A stretch of 24,258 nucleotides of DNA, taken from positions 1 to 24,258 of the forward strand of contig UQOT01000023.1 in assembly GCA_900542675.1 (NCBI GenBank), written 5' to 3'. The position numbers were made by a program, and so were the translations under genes. A model generated the notes under the pieces. It ran no database searches and was not told where the DNA came from. It worked only from the letters and a program-made list of their open reading frames with translations. The stretch comes from an uncultured Eubacteriales bacterium (GTDB lineage: Bacteria; Bacillota; Clostridia; Monoglobales; Monoglobaceae). How positions within the stretch are numbered: position 1 is the stretch's first letter; each line of letters opens with the position of its first letter. Positions 16,576 through 22,861 of the stretch are shown here, one piece after another.

Positions 16576-16627
16576 TTCTAAAATATCAGAATTAAATCTT
16601 GACATTCTAATATTTTAGAATTATAAT
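16576..16627 (+). promoter_or_regulatory. Switch 1 operators and rightward promoter
   Basis: TTGACA (16599-16604) and TATAAT (16622-16627) are 17 bases apart. The spacer is filled by operator O2, TTCTAATATTTTAGAA (16605-16620). A second copy, TTCTAAAATATCAGAA (16576-16591), lies 29 bases upstream. Repressor bound at O2 would block RNA polymerase directly. Confidence 0.85.
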
Positions 16628-16665
16628 AACAAATGTAATCAAGCAACACCATAGGAGGCGGTGGT

Positions 16666-16983
16666 ATGCGCAACCAAACTTGTAATTCGCAATGTCGTTT
16701 TAGAAATATTGATATAGAAGTATTGAGCAAAGCCATAGCGGATAATTTAACCAATCAGTTGACAAATGCTTCTGATAAGCCAAAACAAAAATACAAGGTA
16801 GAATGTCACGCCGATAATTGTGAACTCCAAAATGTTGATTTGGGTAGACTTATTAGCGATATTCAAGCACGTGTAATGCATTTGTTTTGTGAAAATATTT
16901 CCAATTGCTGCATTGACGATTATGTAAATTTAGTGCTTAACATAGGGTGTGACCCGTTAGATGCCAAGACTTTTAAGCGTTAA
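16666..16983 (+). CDS. Cysteine-rich protein of unknown function under switch 1
   Basis: This 105-residue protein is not recognised. It is rich in cysteine: NQTCNSQCRF at the start, ECHADNCELQ in the middle, CENISNCCIDD late. The segments FRNIDIEVLSKAIADNL and LQNVDLGRLISDIQ look like two related helices, so an internal duplication is possible. No membrane segment is present. AGGAGGCGG lies immediately before ATG 16666. It is the only gene of the strong rightward promoter of switch 1 and ends overlapping the convergent DUF2513 gene by 27 bp, so antisense interference between them is expected. Confidence 0.7.
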   Translation: MRNQTCNSQCRFRNIDIEVLSKAIADNLTNQLTNASDKPKQKYKVECHADNCELQNVDLGRLISDIQARVMHLFCENISNCCIDDYVNLVLNIGCDPLDAKTFKR

Positions 16984-17337
16984 CTTTTTAGCCACCTCTC
17001 CGATAATAGCAAGAGAAGCATTGGAAGCTGCATTTTTGATAAAGCTTTTGGTTTCTTGCCATATCTTGGGAGAGCGAATATTTTCCAAGTATTCGTGCCC
17101 GCTAAATGTTAATGATTGTATGCGCGCAACTTGTGGTTCAACATAACCGGCAATTCGAACTACCATAACATTTAAAAGCTCAGCTTCGTACAGTTTATAG
17201 CAGGTGTACGACAATTCATCTTCGCTATATTCAGGAAGATAGTCGGATAACTTATCAATAGTCCACTCGCTGTTGTATGATAAGTTTTCCTCAATACAAA
17301 GCATAACATCACGTACGCAGTCAATATTGAGTTTCAT
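16957..17337 (-). CDS. DUF2513-family protein
   Basis: This 126-residue protein matches the DUF2513 pattern: MKLNIDCVRDVMLCIEENLS at the start, a winged-helix-like middle with YTCYKLYEAELLNV, then IQSLTFSGHEYLENIRSPKIW and a basic/alanine-rich end. DUF2513 proteins are common in phages and accessory regions and look like small winged-helix proteins, with no established function. It follows the switch 2 repressor after 16 bp and should be in the same leftward operon. Its 3' end overlaps the convergent cysteine-rich gene. Confidence 0.8.
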   Translation of the reverse strand: MKLNIDCVRDVMLCIEENLSYNSEWTIDKLSDYLPEYSEDELSYTCYKLYEAELLNVMVVRIAGYVEPQVARIQSLTFSGHEYLENIRSPKIWQETKSFIKNAASNASLAIIGEVAKKLTLKSLGI

Positions 17338-17353
17338 ATGTTAATCAATCCCT

Positions 17354-17581
17354 TCATCTATTAATGTTAGGGTTGTCGGTACGTCCAAGGAGGTAGTCTA
17401 CTGATACATTGAAGTAATCGGCAAGGCTATGGATTTTGTCTATGGCAGGTTTTTGACCGCGCTTCATATTATCTATAATGCTTGTTGACAATTGGGCGTC
17501 TTTTAACATTTTGTTAATTGACAGACCACGCTCTGAAGCTAATTCAGAAATACGGTCAATAGTAACTTGTAAATTATACAC
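17354..17581 (-). CDS. XRE-family repressor of switch 2
   Basis: This 75-residue protein is essentially one Cro/CI helix-turn-helix domain: RISELASERGLSINKMLKDA, then STSIIDNMKRGQKP and the closing NVSVDYLLGRTDNP, typical of small phage repressors. The start is set at GTG 17581, nine bases after GGAGG (17591-17595). The frame stays open upstream but would then cover operator O1, so the longer form is unlikely. Three related palindromes lie between it and the divergent promoter. It is unlike the switch 1 repressor in sequence and in its operators, so the two should not cross-regulate. Confidence 0.85.
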   Translation of the reverse strand: MYNLQVTIDRISELASERGLSINKMLKDAQLSTSIIDNMKRGQKPAIDKIHSLADYFNVSVDYLLGRTDNPNINR

Positions 17582-17599
17582 AATATCCAACCTCCGGTT

Positions 17600-17670
17600 T
17601 TGTGAATTTATCACAAACTTCCGTGAATTTACGGAATAATATTGATTTCTGTAAATTCACAGAGTATAAT
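17600..17670 (+). promoter_or_regulatory. Switch 2: three operators and rightward promoter
   Basis: Three palindromes share the form TTCYGTGAATTTACRGAA: O1 TTGTGAATTTATCACAA (17600-17616), O2 TTCCGTGAATTTACGGAA (17619-17636), O3 TTCTGTAAATTCACAGAG (17647-17664). O3 fills the 17-base spacer between TTGATT (17642-17647) and TATAAT (17665-17670). Three-site arrangement and divergent repressor resemble a lambdoid right operator. Confidence 0.88.
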
Positions 17671-17676
17671 AACAAA

Positions 17677-18314
17677 TGTAATCAATTGCTACACATTTGA
17701 TTACTCGCCACAAGCAGCTTGCTTCTGCTTGTAAGAGCAACCACCACAATTGTTTACCGCAACGTTGTATTGGTATCTCCCTTAAATGTATCCGGGGTCT
17801 TTTACTGCCCCTCATTTCAGAGATACTGCCGCAAGCAAGTATGTAGGCTAATGATTTTACGACTTGACACTTAAGCAGTTGTGGTTCTGCTCTAATAGCC
17901 TTTAGCTGTCAAGATTACCACGGGGGCAATCGAAACCGTTGCGCAGCAGTCTCGTGCCCTGGGAATTATATGCGGAACAGGCAAAACCAAAAGTGCTTTC
18001 AATAGAAACCACCTCCTACTTTGCCTATAAAGGCTTCTAATAGCTACACATATATTTCAACAAAATTCACATTTACAACAGCAGCGCGGGTCGTTGTTTG
18101 CGGCTCCAAAGGTCCGAGCGCTGCACCAATCTTTGCGGAATACGTTCACCGCCCAATCGCAAAGATGGCAAATAAAGGTTCATAGCGCACAATTACGCCA
18201 GTCTGGCAACAGTCAGAGCTTCAACGAAATCTTGACGAAGCACAATTTGCGCACAGAACCCTCCTATGTGAAGCGGAACAGTTTTTCCTTTATCTCTCTG
18301 TTCCGTTTCATTTT
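17677..18314 (+). ncRNA. Large structured non-coding RNA of the prophage
   Basis: Transcription from switch 2 should start near 17677 and stop at the hairpin ending near 18310. The 640 nt between hold no sense gene with a ribosome site, are richer in GC than the surroundings, and are full of perfect stems. They include TAATCAA/TTGATTA (17679/17697), CAAGCAG/CTGCTTG (17711/17725), GTATCTC/GAGATAC (17773/17820), AGGCTA/TAGCCT (17845/17896), CTTGACA/TGTCAAG (17863/17907), AGGCAAA/TTTGCCT (17979/18020), GCAGCGC/GCGCTGC (18081/18118), ATCTTTGCG/CGCAAAGAT (18129/18158) and GGTTC/GAACC with GCGC/GCGC (18177/18249-18260). Size, prophage location and complexity recall ROOL or GOLLD RNAs. I cannot assign a family by eye, and a structured 5' leader of the lytic operon is the main alternative. 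Confidence 0.7.
18269..18314 (+). terminator. Terminator at the 3' end of the structured RNA
   Basis: TGAAGCGGAACAG (18269-18281) pairs over 13 positions (one G-T) with CTGTTCCGTTTCA (18298-18310) around a 16-base pyrimidine-rich loop, followed by TTTT. It separates the RNA from the HTH genes, which would then need read-through or another promoter. Confidence 0.7.
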
Positions 18315-18366
18315 ACAGCAAAATATTACAAATGTCAATAATAATATGACGAAAGGAGTGATAAAT

Positions 18367-18567
18367 ATGGCAAATAACAAGCTCGATGAATGGGCTAAGG
18401 ACTGCCGAAAGGCAATGATAGAACGCGACAATATGAAAGTCAGCGAACTTGCCGAAGCAATCGGGTGTAACAGAGTTATTGTATCGAGCGTCATTAATTG
18501 CAGCGCAAACAGAGATGATATAAGACAGCGCATATGTGACTATCTCGGTGTTGACTCTCGTCTTTAA
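18367..18567 (+). CDS. Small phage HTH regulator (Cro-like)
   Basis: This 66-residue protein is a single helix-turn-helix: DNMKVSELAEAIGCNRVIVS at about 21-40, then SVINCSANRDDIRQRICDYL and GVDSRL. The ATG at 18367 follows AAAGGAG (18353-18359). The frame is open upstream into the structured RNA, but that extension has no start signal and is rejected. As the first gene of the rightward early operon it occupies the position of Cro and may feed back on the switch 2 operators. Binding specificity is unknown. Confidence 0.8.
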   Translation: MANNKLDEWAKDCRKAMIERDNMKVSELAEAIGCNRVIVSSVINCSANRDDIRQRICDYLGVDSRL

Positions 18568-18598
18568 GTAAAGTATATCACGAAAGAAGGTTTATGCA

Positions 18599-19105
18599 AT
18601 GGGAAAAGGTCGTAGTTTAAAGGCTAATAACATCTATACACAGTGTAGATTATCGGCCGCAGAATATGATGACAGACTTGCTACAAGGGAGCGTGCCTCC
18701 GAGGAACTCGGTTGCAGTGTGAGTATGCTTGCCGAATATGAACTCGGCATAAGAACCCCACAGCCAAATATGATTATCCGAATGATGGATAGATACAACG
18801 CGCCGGAGCTTGTGTGTCACTACTGCGCCAATGAATGTCTTCTCGGCAAAAACAGAATTACTCTGCCTGAGTTTTCGGACCTTGACAGAATAACCATTAA
18901 ACTTGTTTCAGCGCTCAAAGAATCGGGCGACATTTCCGATGTCATTCTTGATGTCGCGGCAGACGGTAAAATAACAGCGAACGAAAGCCGCAAAATTGAA
19001 ATGGTCTGCCGCGCTATGGAAAACATATCAAAGGCAGCATCGGCACTGCAGCTATACGTTGCAAAACAAGCGGCTATAACAGAATTTAAAAACAATAAAA
19101 AATAA
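18599..19105 (+). CDS. HTH regulator with cysteine motif
   Basis: This 168-residue protein has a helix-turn-helix of XRE type near residues 25-60 (LATRERASEELGCSVSMLAE, then YELGIRTPQPNMIIRM), a CHYCANEC motif at about 74-81 that could bind metal, and a long helical C-terminal part. Phage proteins of this layout occur early in lytic operons of clostridial phages. It starts at ATG 18599 with AGAAGG eight bases before, 31 bp after the Cro-like gene, and is in the same operon. A role as transcriptional regulator is inferred from the HTH only. Confidence 0.75.
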   Translation: MGKGRSLKANNIYTQCRLSAAEYDDRLATRERASEELGCSVSMLAEYELGIRTPQPNMIIRMMDRYNAPELVCHYCANECLLGKNRITLPEFSDLDRITIKLVSALKESGDISDVILDVAADGKITANESRKIEMVCRAMENISKAASALQLYVAKQAAITEFKNNKK

Positions 19106-19156
19106 TCAATCTGTACAGGCCAATACGCATACAATGCAGTGAAAGGGGTGATTTAA

Positions 19157-19315
19157 TTGATTGTTGATGAATTAAAAATCGGCAGTGCGGTTGTAAAAAT
19201 TGATGATAGCTGTATTACAGACGCCAATGGTGTGAAAGCAATAATACATCGTCTTGAAGCAATCGCAACCGCTGCACTTAAAGAACAACAGCTAAAGAAA
19301 AAAGAAGCTGTATAA
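19157..19315 (+). CDS. Small conserved-looking phage protein, TTG start
   Basis: A 52-codon frame starts at TTG 19157 with AAAGGGG (19142-19148) nine bases before. It reads MIVDELKIGSAVVKI, DDSCITDANGVKAII and then a lysine-rich end LKEQQLKKKEAV. It fills the gap between its neighbours in the operon and has a good ribosome site, so it is probably real. I do not recognise the family. Confidence 0.6.
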   Translation: MIVDELKIGSAVVKIDDSCITDANGVKAIIHRLEAIATAALKEQQLKKKEAV

Positions 19316-19333
19316 TTTACAGGAGGAAAAACT

Positions 19334-20491
19334 ATGAAATACACAGTTTGCGAAAAGTGCGGCGCAAGTCTTGACCACGGCGAACCTTGCGACTGCACAA
19401 AGAATGAAAAGTTCTTAGAGATTGTTCAAAATAAACGGAGTGAGTCCGAAAAAAATCAGACCCACTCCAACAACCAAATTAACCAAGAAAATATTATCAC
19501 AAAGCCAAAAAAAAGTCAAGAGCAAATTTCGGAACTTCCTGCAGTTCCGGTCAAAGCTCCAAACAATTACGAAGATGTTATACCGAAAGACATTATAGTT
19601 ATAGGTCAATTACCGGTTATCGAAGAACGCTTAATACGTCTATCTGAACACATAAAGCAACGCACATCTGTTGCCGAGACCTGCGAATGTACAGAGGACA
19701 ACTACAAAGACGTAAAGAAACTCCGTGCGGAATTTAACAAGGAGCATAAGTCTTTAAAAGAACAATACACAGAGATTATGGATAGGGTTTTAGCGCCCAT
19801 CAAAACAGTGGACAAGCGTTTCGCTATATGTGCACAGGTATACAAAGACGCTGATGAGAAACTTAAGAGCAAAATAAGCACGATAGAAACAGGCATAAAA
19901 GACGCGAAAAAAGCGGAAGTGATTGAATATTTTAACGAAGCCGCAAAAGCTGTCAATATAGACTTTTTAAGCTTTGAAGACCTCGGGATAACAGTTTCAA
20001 TGTCTGCGAGCTTAAAATCTCTTAAAGACAAAACTCTTATAACACTTAACAAAATAGCTGAAGACTTAAAAATGATTGACACGCAAGATTTTAAAGACGA
20101 AATACTCGTTGAATATAAGAGTCACCTTAACGTATCCAAAGCAATTACCGATGTGTGTGAACGTCATAAACGCATTGAGGACGAAAAAAAGCAGCGGCTT
20201 GAGGCACAAGCTGAGCGTGAGCTAAAAGAAGAAGCAAAACAAAAAGCACTTGAAGCCGCTGCAGAAATGAGTGAAACAAAAGAGCCCATAAATGCACCTC
20301 TTACTCCTCCGTCATCGTCAGATATTCCGATTGTTGCAGACAATACAAATACAACTGACATTAAACCAACAAAAAAACCTCTTGTAGCTTATATTAAGGT
20401 CTGGAGCCCGGAAGTAGAAAGATTACGTGAATTTAAATACGCGCTTGAAGAAGCTGCGGAAAGGATAGGTGTTATGTATGAATTCAAATAA
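19334..20491 (+). CDS. DUF1351-family phage protein (RecT-associated)
   Basis: This 385-residue protein has an N-terminal zinc-ribbon-like cluster (C6, C9, C19, C21 in CEKCGASLDHGEPCDC) and a proline-rich, low-complexity stretch to about residue 95. A long coiled-coil body (KKLRAEFNKEHKSLKEQYTE, APIKTVDKRF, HKRIEDEKKQRLEAQAE) matches DUF1351. Such proteins stand directly before recT in many Firmicutes phages and are thought to help recombination or replication, though their action is unknown. The start ATG 19334 follows GGAGG. Its last four codons overlap the start of recT, so the two are translationally coupled. The added N-terminal zinc cluster and spacer are not part of the usual DUF1351 core. 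Confidence 0.85.
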   Translation: MKYTVCEKCGASLDHGEPCDCTKNEKFLEIVQNKRSESEKNQTHSNNQINQENIITKPKKSQEQISELPAVPVKAPNNYEDVIPKDIIVIGQLPVIEERLIRLSEHIKQRTSVAETCECTEDNYKDVKKLRAEFNKEHKSLKEQYTEIMDRVLAPIKTVDKRFAICAQVYKDADEKLKSKISTIETGIKDAKKAEVIEYFNEAAKAVNIDFLSFEDLGITVSMSASLKSLKDKTLITLNKIAEDLKMIDTQDFKDEILVEYKSHLNVSKAITDVCERHKRIEDEKKQRLEAQAERELKEEAKQKALEAAAEMSETKEPINAPLTPPSSSDIPIVADNTNTTDIKPTKKPLVAYIKVWSPEVERLREFKYALEEAAERIGVMYEFK

Positions 20492-21395
20492 GCAATTAAC
20501 GGCACACAAACCTAAATTCAGTGTTGCAGTTCAAACAGATACGTATAAAAAGCTGATTAACAATACTCTTGGCGACCCAAATCGAGCGAAACGTTTTGTT
20601 GCTGCAATATCATCAGCAGTCGCCGTAAATCCCGCACTTCAGGAATGCGATGCGGGAACAATTTTATCAGCCGGACTACTGGGTGAAAGCTTAAATCTTT
20701 CACCGAGTCCACAGCTTGGTCAATATTACCTTGTTCCATATGATGACAAACGAAACAACCGCAAGATTGCGCAGTTTCAAATGGGATACAAAGGATACAT
20801 ACAACTTGCACTCCGCAGCGGAAGATACAAAAAAATTAACGTCACAACCGTTAAAGAAGGAGAAATTGTATCGTATAATCCGTTTGACAAAGAGATTGTA
20901 TTCAAGCCGATAAAGGACTATGAAGAAAGAGAAAAAGCTGCTACAATCGGATATTACGCTATGTTCGAGTTGTTAGACGGTATGGTTGAGTGGTTATACT
21001 GGCCAAAAGAAAAAATGGAAGCACACGCGCTTAAGTATTCAAAAGCTTATAAGGCTCAAAAAGGATATTCTTTTTGGGAGAAGAACTTTGACGCAATGGC
21101 ATATAAAACTATGCTCCGCCAGCTCATCAGCAAACGCGGTCCAATGTCAATAGATATGGATTTTTCTATGATAGAAGCTTACACAAAGGATATGGCGCAG
21201 ATAAACACAGATGGTACATACAGTTACGTAGATAACACGGACACAGAAGACGACGGCATACTTATACAGCCGGACGAAAGCCCGGAAAAACCCGAGTACG
21301 AAGAAATGTCGGATACTATGCCCTTGTACGAAGAAATGCCTGACGATATGCCCTTTCCGCCCGATGATAATGTGGTAAATCTTGATGAATTATAA
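20478..21395 (+). CDS. recT: RecT-family single-strand annealing protein
   Basis: This 305-residue protein matches RecT throughout: NPALQECDAGTILSAGLLGE, SLNLSPSPQLGQYYLVPYDD, FQMGYKGYIQLALRSGRYKK and YKTMLRQLISKRGP are all signature blocks. RecT coats single-stranded DNA and anneals homologous strands in phage recombination and replication. The acidic C-terminal tail (from about residue 245) is typical of such proteins and often mediates protein contacts. The start is ATG 20478; an in-frame GTG at 20469 is less likely. It overlaps the DUF1351 stop and the next gene's start. No RecE/YqaJ exonuclease precedes it; the partner nuclease may lie elsewhere. Confidence 0.95.
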   Translation: MNSNKQLTAHKPKFSVAVQTDTYKKLINNTLGDPNRAKRFVAAISSAVAVNPALQECDAGTILSAGLLGESLNLSPSPQLGQYYLVPYDDKRNNRKIAQFQMGYKGYIQLALRSGRYKKINVTTVKEGEIVSYNPFDKEIVFKPIKDYEEREKAATIGYYAMFELLDGMVEWLYWPKEKMEAHALKYSKAYKAQKGYSFWEKNFDAMAYKTMLRQLISKRGPMSIDMDFSMIEAYTKDMAQINTDGTYSYVDNTDTEDDGILIQPDESPEKPEYEEMSDTMPLYEEMPDDMPFPPDDNVVNLDEL

Positions 21396-22017
21396 TATCA
21401 TAAGCACCGGCTCGAAGGGAAACGCGGTAATAATCAACAATATCCTAATCGACTGCGGTATTTCGTATAAGGCGATTGCTGACTACATTAGGCAAATCAA
21501 TCTTCTTCTGCTGACGCACAAACATTATGACCATTTTAAGGCGGCAACCGTAAAGCGTTTAGCGGCAGAGCGCCCGCTCTTACGCTTCGGCTGCTGCCAA
21601 TGGCTTGTAAATCCACTTATAGAATGCGGCGTAAGACCGGAAAACATTGATGTTTACGAAATAGGCAAAAAATACACCTACAACAACTTTTCACTTATAC
21701 CTATAAAGCTGTATCACGATATACCAAATTGCGGCTACAGACTATTTTGGGGGCACGAAAAAGCAATATACGCAACAGACACTCGAACACTCGAAGGAAT
21801 TACAGCTAAAGACTACGATTGTTACTTTATCGAAGCTAACTATAAAACCGAAGAAATCAAGCAGCGTATAGCCGAAAAAGAAGAAAACGGCGAATATTCA
21901 TACGAAAAACGTGCTATGAATGAACACTTATCGTACGAACAAGCAATAAACTTCATCTACAGTAACATAGGACAAAACGGAAAATATATACTTTTGCACG
22001 GACATACAGATGAGTAA
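21385..22017 (+). CDS. MBL-fold metallo-hydrolase next to recT
   Basis: This 210-residue protein has the metallo-beta-lactamase metal site THKHYDH (H45, H47, D49, H50), an early GSKGNAVIINNILIDCG, and a late YATDTRTLEG (aspartate ligand) and LLHGHTDE histidine. MBL hydrolases of this YycJ-like type are DNases or RNases in some cases and recur beside recT in clostridial phages. It may supply the nuclease that makes single strands for RecT; this is inference from position. The start is ATG 21385, with an 11-bp overlap with recT, so coupling is likely. Confidence 0.88.
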   Translation: MNYNIISTGSKGNAVIINNILIDCGISYKAIADYIRQINLLLLTHKHYDHFKAATVKRLAAERPLLRFGCCQWLVNPLIECGVRPENIDVYEIGKKYTYNNFSLIPIKLYHDIPNCGYRLFWGHEKAIYATDTRTLEGITAKDYDCYFIEANYKTEEIKQRIAEKEENGEYSYEKRAMNEHLSYEQAINFIYSNIGQNGKYILLHGHTDE

Positions 22018-22031
22018 TTATCAAACATATT

Positions 22032-22122
22032 GTTAGATGAGTGTTAAATAAATCGTAAGTAACTTGTTAGGTATTCTGTTAGGTAACTTGTTAGGTGTTC
22101 CGTTAGATAACTTGTTATGAAA
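22032..22122 (+). repeat. Iteron array A (12-bp repeats before the HNH gene)
   Basis: Copies of GTTAGGTNN stand at exact 12-base spacing at 22066, 22078, 22090, 22102 and 22114. Degenerate copies at 22032, 22043 and 22055 are spaced 11-12. The region is non-coding, between the MBL and HNH genes. The motif is the same as in the array inside the initiator gene. Confidence 0.9.
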
Positions 22123-22138
22123 GATACGAGGCATACTT

Positions 22139-22861
22139 ATGGCATTTAGTACAACAGCAAAAATAATTGGATATGACGGTCGCAATATGGTACTCATACC
22201 TGAGGACTCAATTGACCGAGAGATGATACAAAAGCAGGTAAATAAAGCTGAAATCACACTGTATGACGGAAGAGAATGCAGCGCTGAACAGCGAAAAAAG
22301 ATTTTTGCAATTATCCGTGAGATTTCGGATTGGTGCGGTCACGACCGCGAGGATTTGCGCTCATATTTTACAGCGAATTTCTGTGAAGATAATGAACTTG
22401 AACATTTCAGTTTAAGTCCTAAAAGTCTTAAATTTGCAAGTAAATCCATAGCGAGGGATTTTATAACGTACCTCATTGAATTTTGTTTTGCCTGGGGCGT
22501 TCCCACTCTTGATACTATGCTCAACAGAACCGAGGATATAGGCAGATACTTATATACTTGTCTGGAGTATAAAAAATGCGCCATATGTAACGCAGACGCC
22601 GAAGTTCATCACGTCGACGCTATAGGAATGGGACGCAACAGAAACACAATTATTCATCAAGGTATGAGAGCAGTTGCGCTTTGCAGAAAGCATCACAGAG
22701 AAGCTCACAATATGGGCTTTAAATCCTTTTCAAGTGCTTATCATATATACGGAATACGCCTTGATAAATACCTTTGCGATATGTTAAAACTTGGAAGAAA
22801 GGAGATACAAAATGCAGTATTTAAACGAGATAAACAGTTTTTACAGCTGGTTGACATATAA
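22139..22861 (+). CDS. Phage HNH nuclease (HNHc_6-like)
   Basis: This 240-residue protein has a helical N-terminal part (residues 25-140) and a C-terminal HNH centre: C147 and C150 in KKCAICN, H157/H158 in VHHVDAIGMGRNR, then LCRKHHREAH with C182, H185, H186 and H190. Such proteins (putative HNHc nucleases) are common in the replication modules of Firmicutes phages, often near the initiator, and may act as Holliday-junction-like or branched-DNA nucleases. Biochemical roles are poorly known. The start is ATG 22139, preceded by ACGAGG. It is bracketed by the two iteron arrays and overlaps the initiator gene start by 50 bp. Confidence 0.85.
   Translation: MAFSTTAKIIGYDGRNMVLIPEDSIDREMIQKQVNKAEITLYDGRECSAEQRKKIFAIIREISDWCGHDREDLRSYFTANFCEDNELEHFSLSPKSLKFASKSIARDFITYLIEFCFAWGVPTLDTMLNRTEDIGRYLYTCLEYKKCAICNADAEVHHVDAIGMGRNRNTIIHQGMRAVALCRKHHREAHNMGFKSFSSAYHIYGIRLDKYLCDMLKLGRKEIQNAVFKRDKQFLQLVDI

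Noticed and set aside
18094..18366. Upstream extension of the Cro-like gene into the structured RNA
   Set aside because: No ribosome site at any start, composition unlike a protein, and it crosses the terminator hairpin; the ATG at 18367 has a good AAAGGAG.
22032..22122. CRISPR array
   Set aside because: Repeats are 12 bp in direct tandem with no unique spacers of CRISPR length, and the same unit recurs inside a replication gene.
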